Positions 59,636 to 64,000 of a stretch of DNA of 64,000 nt are shown here, one piece after another. Under the pieces are notes generated by a model, which searched no databases, had not been told where the DNA came from, and was given only the letters and a program-made list of their open reading frames with translations. The DNA is from CATOSK01 sp963665735. GTDB lineage: Bacteria > Chloroflexota > Dehalococcoidia > Lucifugimonadales > UBA3495. Every line of letters starts with the position of its first letter. The first letter of the stretch is position 1. The stretch is taken from the NCBI GenBank assembly GCA_963665735.1, contig OY762444.1:372001-436000 (forward strand). Direction: 5' to 3'. The position numbers were made by a program, and so were the translations under genes.

Positions 59636-61666
59636 CTACGCCGCCACCTTCTTTTTCCGGTTGGCAACGTAGTCCACCAGCAAGTACTGGCCCAGGTTTT
59701 CCGAACTGCTGTAAAAGGCCCGGCCCCGGTTGATGCGCGTCAGCCGGTCAACGAAGTTCACCAACTGGTAGTTGTTTTCCAGCATGAAGGTGTTGATAAC
59801 GATGCCTTCCTGGGTGCAGCGTTTAACTTCCTTCAAGGTTTCCAACTCCGTGCGGTAGCTGGGCGGGTAGCTGAAATGCGACTGGCCGTTTTCCAGGTGG
59901 GCCGTCGGCTCCCCGTCGGTAATCAGCAGAATTTGCCGGCTGCCGCCCTTTTCCTTGTCCAACAGTTTCCGCGACAGCATCAAGGCGTGGTGCAAGTTGG
60001 TGCCGGAAACCCAGGCGTTCCAGTTGACCTTAACCAGGTCTTCCTCCTTGATTTCCCGCGCGTAGTCGGAAAAGCCGATGACGTGCAGCGAGTCCCGGGG
60101 GTACTGGGTGCGAATCAGGGCGAACAGGGCCATCGTCACCTTCTTGGCCGCCTGGAAGTTGTTGAACAGCCCCATAGACCGGCTTTGGTCCAGCAGTACC
60201 GCCGTGGCCGCCCTGGTCATGTGTTCCTGCCGGTAAATCTCGAAGTCCGCCGGCGTCATCCGCACCGGCACTTGCGGCCCGGCCCGCAGGACGGCGTTCT
60301 TGATGGTGGACTGCATATCCAGCAGCAAGGGGTCTCCGAATTCATAGGGTTTGGTATCCCCCAGCAAGTCCCCGCCGGCCCCCCGGTGGTCCAGTTCGTG
60401 GTTGCCCAGCCGGTCTTTTTTCAGGTGGATGAAAACCTCTTTCAGCGCTTTCTGCCCGATGCGCCGCATCCCCCGCGCCGTCAACTTAGGGTCCTGGTCG
60501 CCGGTAATGTAACCCGCCTCTTTCAACAGTTGCATCAGCCGCTCCAGCTGTTCCCACTCCCGGCGAGCCTCCTCTCCCAATAACTCCGCCAGCTTGTCGG
60601 GGTCAATGTCCTCCAGGTTGCCGGTTCGCATCGCCTCTTGCAGCGACTGTTCCAGCCGGTCTAAATCCTGCAACTCCCGCATCAACTCCATCGCCTGCTC
60701 CATCGTCAGGCTGTCGTCGCCCAGGAAAGGATACTGCCGGCGCAAGTCGTCCATCGGCATCAACTGTTCCATCAGGCTGGCAAATTCATTCATCGCCGCC
60801 TGGGTCTCCGGGTCCAATGCCGAAAGCAGGGTCTCTTCCAACTCCCGCCGCATTTCCGGCGACATACTTTCCAGCATGGACTGGCTTTGCGCCAACTGCT
60901 GCTGCAACCGTTCCAGCAGTTCCTCAAAACTTTGCGGCGGGTTGGGGCCGAACATCTGGCCGAACTGCTGCATGAACCCGTCAAAATCCGGCTGCCGGCC
61001 CGCCATGTGGTCCCGCATCATCTGGTTCAACTGCCGCATCAACTCCCGCATCGCCGCCATCTCTTCGGGAGACATACCTTGCACCTGGTCCCGCATCTGC
61101 TGGGAAATGTTTTGCGCCATCTGCTGTTTCAGCTGGTCCAAAAGTTCCTGGAACATCTGCCGGGCCGTCGGGTCCATGAAGTCGTACTCCATCAACTCCT
61201 GGATTTGCCCGGCCAGGCTTTCCGGCAAATCGTCCAGCTTGTCCAGGTTGGTTTGCGCCCGTTGTTCCAACAGTTGATTGAGCCGTTCCTGCTGCTCCCG
61301 GTCGTCCTCAGCGGTCTGCTCCAACTGCTCCCGCGCCTCCTGGAGCCGTCGGTCAATCCCCTCCCGCTCGGTAGCGATGATTTCGTCCAACCGTTCCTTC
61401 AGGTTGTCCACCACCGAGTCCATGTTGTGCCGTTGCAGTTGCTCCCGCCGCTGGTTCTTCAACCGTTCCAGCAAGTCGCGCAGGCCGTTAAGCCGGTTGC
61501 CTTCCTGGTTTTGCACCCCGTTGCGGAACATCTCCCGCAAGGCGCGCATAACGTCCCCTTCCCTGAGCAGTTCCTCCGACAGCCGCTCCATCAGCTCGTT
61601 GGCGTCAATGTCGAAGATTTCCTGCGTGCCGTCCCAGCGGGAGTAACGAAAAGCGCCAAAAAGCAT
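59636..61666 (-). CDS. Large VWA-domain protein with helical N-terminus
   Basis: The 676-residue protein has a Gln/Glu/Met-rich helical first 330 residues (repeated QQMRDQVQGMSPEEMAAMRE type), then a linker. A C-terminal von Willebrand A domain follows, with the MIDAS motif LLDQSRSMG (about residue 490), NAWVSGTNLHHAL and LLITDGEPT. Such proteins resemble CobT/YehP-like cochaperone-type VWAs paired with MoxR ATPases, but no MoxR gene is adjacent. ATG 61666 has GAGG upstream. The role is unknown. Confidence 0.85.
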   Translation of the reverse strand: MLFGAFRYSRWDGTQEIFDIDANELMERLSEELLREGDVMRALREMFRNGVQNQEGNRLNGLRDLLERLKNQRREQLQRHNMDSVVDNLKERLDEIIATEREGIDRRLQEAREQLEQTAEDDREQQERLNQLLEQRAQTNLDKLDDLPESLAGQIQELMEYDFMDPTARQMFQELLDQLKQQMAQNISQQMRDQVQGMSPEEMAAMRELMRQLNQMMRDHMAGRQPDFDGFMQQFGQMFGPNPPQSFEELLERLQQQLAQSQSMLESMSPEMRRELEETLLSALDPETQAAMNEFASLMEQLMPMDDLRRQYPFLGDDSLTMEQAMELMRELQDLDRLEQSLQEAMRTGNLEDIDPDKLAELLGEEARREWEQLERLMQLLKEAGYITGDQDPKLTARGMRRIGQKALKEVFIHLKKDRLGNHELDHRGAGGDLLGDTKPYEFGDPLLLDMQSTIKNAVLRAGPQVPVRMTPADFEIYRQEHMTRAATAVLLDQSRSMGLFNNFQAAKKVTMALFALIRTQYPRDSLHVIGFSDYAREIKEEDLVKVNWNAWVSGTNLHHALMLSRKLLDKEKGGSRQILLITDGEPTAHLENGQSHFSYPPSYRTELETLKEVKRCTQEGIVINTFMLENNYQLVNFVDRLTRINRGRAFYSSSENLGQYLLVDYVANRKKKVAA

Positions 61667-61814
61667 AACGGCCTCAACTTGGCCTGCTAGCCCGTGCTGG
61701 CAGACGCCGGTGCGATTTCCGGGAATCATACATGGCAAGGCACCGGGCCGCAAGGCAACCCGGCAACGCGGATACGATTGCAAAGCCGGTAGAAACGCCG
61801 TTGGAAGCACTTCA

Positions 61815-61860
61815 ATAATCCCTTCCCCCTTGATGGGGGAAGGTTAGGATGGGGGTGATA
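61815..61860 (+). repeat. Family A repeat (first of a tandem pair)
   Basis: CCCTTCCCCCTTGATGGGGG form, joined directly to another A copy. Confidence 0.75.
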
Positions 61861-61903
61861 ACCCCCTCCCCCTACCAGGGGGAGGGTTGGGGAGGGGGTG
61901 ATG
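61861..61903 (+). repeat. Family A repeat (second of a tandem pair)
   Basis: Loop ACC, tail GGGTTGGGGAGGGGGTGA. Confidence 0.85.
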
Positions 61904-61935
61904 CTTCGCCAACGGAGATTGCGACGCCAGGACGC

Positions 61936-62361
61936 CTAACCCGCCCCCAAAGCCGCCAACCCGGCGTCGGCGCATTCCTGGTCTTGGGAATAATGGCCGC
62001 CGCTGACCCCGATGCCGCCAATCATCTGCCCGTCCACCGAGATGGGACTGCCCCCGCCAAATAGAATCATATCTTCCTGATGGGGCAGGCTGTGGAGCAG
62101 GGGCGGGTCTTCCTTGATGAACTCCCACAACCCCAGGGTAGGCAGCCCGAAGGAAATAGCCGTCCACGCCTTCTGCTGGGCAATCCTGACCGCCAGCAGC
62201 GCGGCCCCGTCCATGCGGCTGAAAGCCTTTAGTGTGCCGTCCGGGTCAACCACGGCGATAGCCATTGGCACCCCGATTTCCTCGGCCTTGGCTGCGGCGG
62301 CGGCAATGGCCTGCTGCGCCGCCTCCAGGGTGATGCTGGTCTTGCTGAATGATGCGGGCAT
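61936..62361 (-). CDS. GlcG/HbpS-family heme-binding-like protein
   Basis: A 141-residue protein of the GlcG/HbpS family: SITLEAAQQAIAAAAAKAEE, GVPMAIAVVDPDGTLKAFSRM, DGAALLAVRIAQQKAWTA and the glycine-rich GGIGVSGGHYSQDQECADAG. HbpS binds heme outside the cell in Streptomyces; this one has no signal peptide, so it probably acts in the cytosol. The ligand is not known. ATG 62361 has AAGGA upstream. Confidence 0.9.
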   Translation of the reverse strand: MPASFSKTSITLEAAQQAIAAAAAKAEEIGVPMAIAVVDPDGTLKAFSRMDGAALLAVRIAQQKAWTAISFGLPTLGLWEFIKEDPPLLHSLPHQEDMILFGGGSPISVDGQMIGGIGVSGGHYSQDQECADAGLAALGAG

Positions 62362-62475
62362 AACGTCCTTCCTCGCTTATGTAATCTGGCGGGAATACTA
62401 TACCCCAACTTCCCGCCGTCAACCAAATTAGCCTCGCGCCCAGGGCAATCGCATTATGAACCAGGAACTACCTCA

Positions 62476-62520
62476 AGAATCCCCTCCCCCTAGTAGGGGG
62501 AGGGTTAGGGTGGGGGTGAA
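62476..62520 (+). repeat. Family A G-rich hairpin repeat
   Basis: Loop AGT, tail GGGTTAGGGTGGGGGTGA. The gap 62362-62631 holds this and a B copy. Confidence 0.85.
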
Positions 62521-62540
62521 CCCCAAGCCATTCCCGCCCC

Positions 62541-62578
62541 CAACCCGTCATTCCGGCGAAGGCCGGAATCCAGGAACG
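62541..62578 (+). repeat. Family B palindromic repeat
   Basis: Standard form followed by GGAACGTC. Confidence 0.8.
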
Positions 62579-62631
62579 TCAAGGTGTTGATGCTCGCCCA
62601 TCAATGCAAGAAAACCGCCTGAAACGGAACG

Positions 62632-63186
62632 CTACCCCCCGCCGTCCTCTGCCGACCCTAGCCCCAAGTCGCGGACAATCCTTTCCGCCGCCTCCCTCGG
62701 CCCCAATTCCGAAGTGTCAATAACCACTCTGGCGTTGGCAATCGCCGGAAAGTCAAACGCCCCCGCGTCCCGCAATTCCCGGTAGTGTTCCGCCGTGTGC
62801 ACCTTGCCGTAAGCCGCCCTGGACTCCGCGCCCATGCGGTTTTCCAGTTCCTCTTCCGGGCAGCGCAACTCCACCAACGCCACTTCGCCCCCGGCCCCTT
62901 CGACCCTATCCATCAATGTTTCAATAAAGTCGTGGCGAACGGTTCGTTCCGGCGTAAAGGTGAATATCAGGCCGGGAATTTTTTCCCGCGCCGCCCGTTC
63001 CATGACCGCCAACCAGGTCCGTTCCCGCAGGTCAACGAAGGGGGCGCTCCCAAACTCGAACAACGGCGTCAGCATATCAATGACCAAGTGGTTGTGGAAA
63101 ACGGGAAACCCCGTCATCGCCTCCACTTCCCGCGCCACCGTCAGCTTGCCCGACGCCGCCGGCCCATAAATGAACAGTAGCAGCAT
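62632..63186 (-). CDS. P-loop kinase-like protein
   Basis: A 184-residue AAA/kinase-like protein with Walker A GPAASGKLT (residues 8-16), the early VFHNHLVIDML segment and ALVELRCPEEELENRM. These resemble shikimate/gluconate-kinase-like or nucleotide-kinase-like enzymes. The substrate is undefined. I start at ATG 63186 (GGGTTGGCGG upstream); the frame is open to 63285 but without signature. The 62632 stop is 53 bases from the B repeat. Confidence 0.8.
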   Translation of the reverse strand: MLLLFIYGPAASGKLTVAREVEAMTGFPVFHNHLVIDMLTPLFEFGSAPFVDLRERTWLAVMERAAREKIPGLIFTFTPERTVRHDFIETLMDRVEGAGGEVALVELRCPEEELENRMGAESRAAYGKVHTAEHYRELRDAGAFDFPAIANARVVIDTSELGPREAAERIVRDLGLGSAEDGGG

Positions 63187-63217
63187 ACCGCCAACCCTTT
63201 CCGTCGCCGAGCTCAAA

Positions 63218-63739
63218 TCAGGTAACTTGCGCCCCCAGGATTTTCTCGATATGCCCCAAAGCCCAGCGATGGGCCTCCGGGTCAAAGGTGGCTACGCAAT
63301 CCGCCGGCACCTCCACCGGGTAATCCCGGTTGCGGGCGTCCGAAGTGGTGTGCATGACGCAAATGTCGGTGCAGACCCCGCAGATAATCACCTTGTTCGG
63401 CGCCATATCCGCCAGCCGTTGCTCCAGGTTGGTGTTGAAAAACCCGCTGTAACGGTTCTTGGGAATCACGTTGTCGCGGGTCACGTACCAGGCCAACTCC
63501 GGGATTACCTCCGGTTCCTCGGTGCCGATGACGCAATGCACCGGGAACATCTGAAACTCCAGGTCATCGGGCAGGTGGTGGTCTGAAATGAATAGCGCTG
63601 ACCCGCCGCCGGCCGTCTCCCGTTCCAGCAGCCGCAGCACGTTGGGAATAATCTCCCGCGCCTCATCGCCGCAATACAGGTTATGCCCCGGTTCCAAAAA
63701 TCCCCGCACCATGTCAACCACCAGAACAACCGAACTCAT
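63218..63739 (-). CDS. Cysteine hydrolase (isochorismatase/nicotinamidase-like)
   Basis: A 173-residue hydrolase. The triad is Asp9 (VVDMVRGF), Lys94 (NVIPKNRYSGF) and Cys127 (GVCTDICV). Such enzymes hydrolyse amides (nicotinamide, biuret, ureidoacrylate) or isochorismate. The short form with a LEPGHNLYCGDEARE metal-loop-like region resembles nicotinamidases. It lies 31 bases upstream of the kinase-like gene on the same strand. Confidence 0.9.
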   Translation of the reverse strand: MSSVVLVVDMVRGFLEPGHNLYCGDEAREIIPNVLRLLERETAGGGSALFISDHHLPDDLEFQMFPVHCVIGTEEPEVIPELAWYVTRDNVIPKNRYSGFFNTNLEQRLADMAPNKVIICGVCTDICVMHTTSDARNRDYPVEVPADCVATFDPEAHRWALGHIEKILGAQVT

Positions 63740-63775
63740 AACGTCGCCCCCTGTTTTCGTCGTCTCTCCCGGCCC

Positions 63776-64000
63776 TTATCGTCCGCCGTCGGTTTCCCTG
63801 GCCGGCTCGAAGGGCTGCCCATCCACCAGAACCCCTTTAATCACGGCGTCGCCCTCCGCGTCAACCGCCGCCCGCACTTTTACGTCCTCCGCCTGCTCAA
63901 TGGCCCAACCCGTACCTTCCGGCACAAAAAAAGTATCTATGCCGAAGTCCAGCCACCCGTCGGCAGTCAACCGGCCCCGTATCGCCACCGGCCCGGCCTC
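63776..64000 (-). CDS. C-terminal fragment of a protein, possibly GDYXXLXY-type (partial)
   Basis: At least 74 residues are visible, and the reading frame continues past the right edge. The sequence RLTADGWLDFGIDTFFVPEG is followed by VKVRAAVDAEGDAVIKGVLVDG. It resembles the C-terminal portion of GDYXXLXY-domain membrane proteins, but this is from memory and weak. The end TGA at 63776 is 36 bases before the cysteine hydrolase start. Confidence 0.45.
   Translation of the reverse strand, partial: EAGPVAIRGRLTADGWLDFGIDTFFVPEGTGWAIEQAEDVKVRAAVDAEGDAVIKGVLVDGQPFEPARETDGGR

Overview
The window is high-GC bacterial chromosome, gene-dense, with coding on both strands. The mix suggests a Chloroflexota bacterium of the Dehalococcoidia/SAR202 kind: an anaerobic-type cobalamin operon, two luciferase-like flavin oxidoreductases, a gamma-glutamyltransferase, several SDR and GMC oxidoreductases, a UGSC-type selenoprotein, and many short GC-rich intergenic repeats. 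This placement is inferred from gene content and was not tested by phylogeny. I saw no rRNA, tRNA or CRISPR array.

Layout. 1-4935 (minus): corrin-ring operon cbiC-cbiX-cbiD-cbiT-cbiL-cbiF (the last cut by the window edge), led by a cobalamin riboswitch with a terminator as expression platform. 5070-10544 (plus): a tight five-gene cassette with a coiled-coil protein, a BrxD/DUF2791-like protein with a degraded P-loop, an intact BrxD-like ATPase, a small unknown protein and an SNF2 helicase. It looks like a nucleic-acid-directed, possibly anti-phage, machine that I cannot match to a named system. 10587-21521 (mostly plus): an RmlD-like reductase, a soluble FtsK, a STAS protein, a GPP34 protein, a coiled-coil protein with a degraded nuclease-like domain, a thiolase, a BrkB/YihY membrane protein with a long extension, and MgtE.

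21597-46009: mixed metabolic genes. These include an ERG4/ERG24-type sterol-reductase homologue, a GMC oxidoreductase, a VOC protein, an NHL propeller, twin one-TM proteins, a DUF4268 nuclease-like protein, and a two-gene unit ending in a selenoprotein whose in-frame TGA at 29808 reads as Sec. Further on lie TlpA, a CopD-like protein, SDRs, GGT, LLM oxidoreductases, an alpha/beta hydrolase, a cupin, a HhH-GPD glycosylase overlapping sfsA, pyrF-DUF951-MFS, and a LysR regulator divergent from a ferredoxin.

46612-49473: an MFS exporter and an ornithine-cyclodeaminase-family protein. 49496-59520 (minus): the pyrimidine operon pyrR-pyrB-pyrC-carA-unknown-carB, followed by overlapping RDD and PrsW zinc-ribbon membrane proteins. 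Its leader carries a PyrR-binding loop, a matching antiterminator and a terminator. 59636-64000 (minus): a VWA protein, HbpS-like, P-loop kinase-like and cysteine-hydrolase genes, and a truncated end gene.

From about 18 kb onward the intergenic spaces hold three repeat families. A is a G-quadruplex-type hairpin repeat (16 copies), B a palindromic repeat (11 copies), and C a roughly 165-185 bp MITE-like element (3 copies). A and B point the same way in 26 of 27 cases. None was seen before 18 kb.
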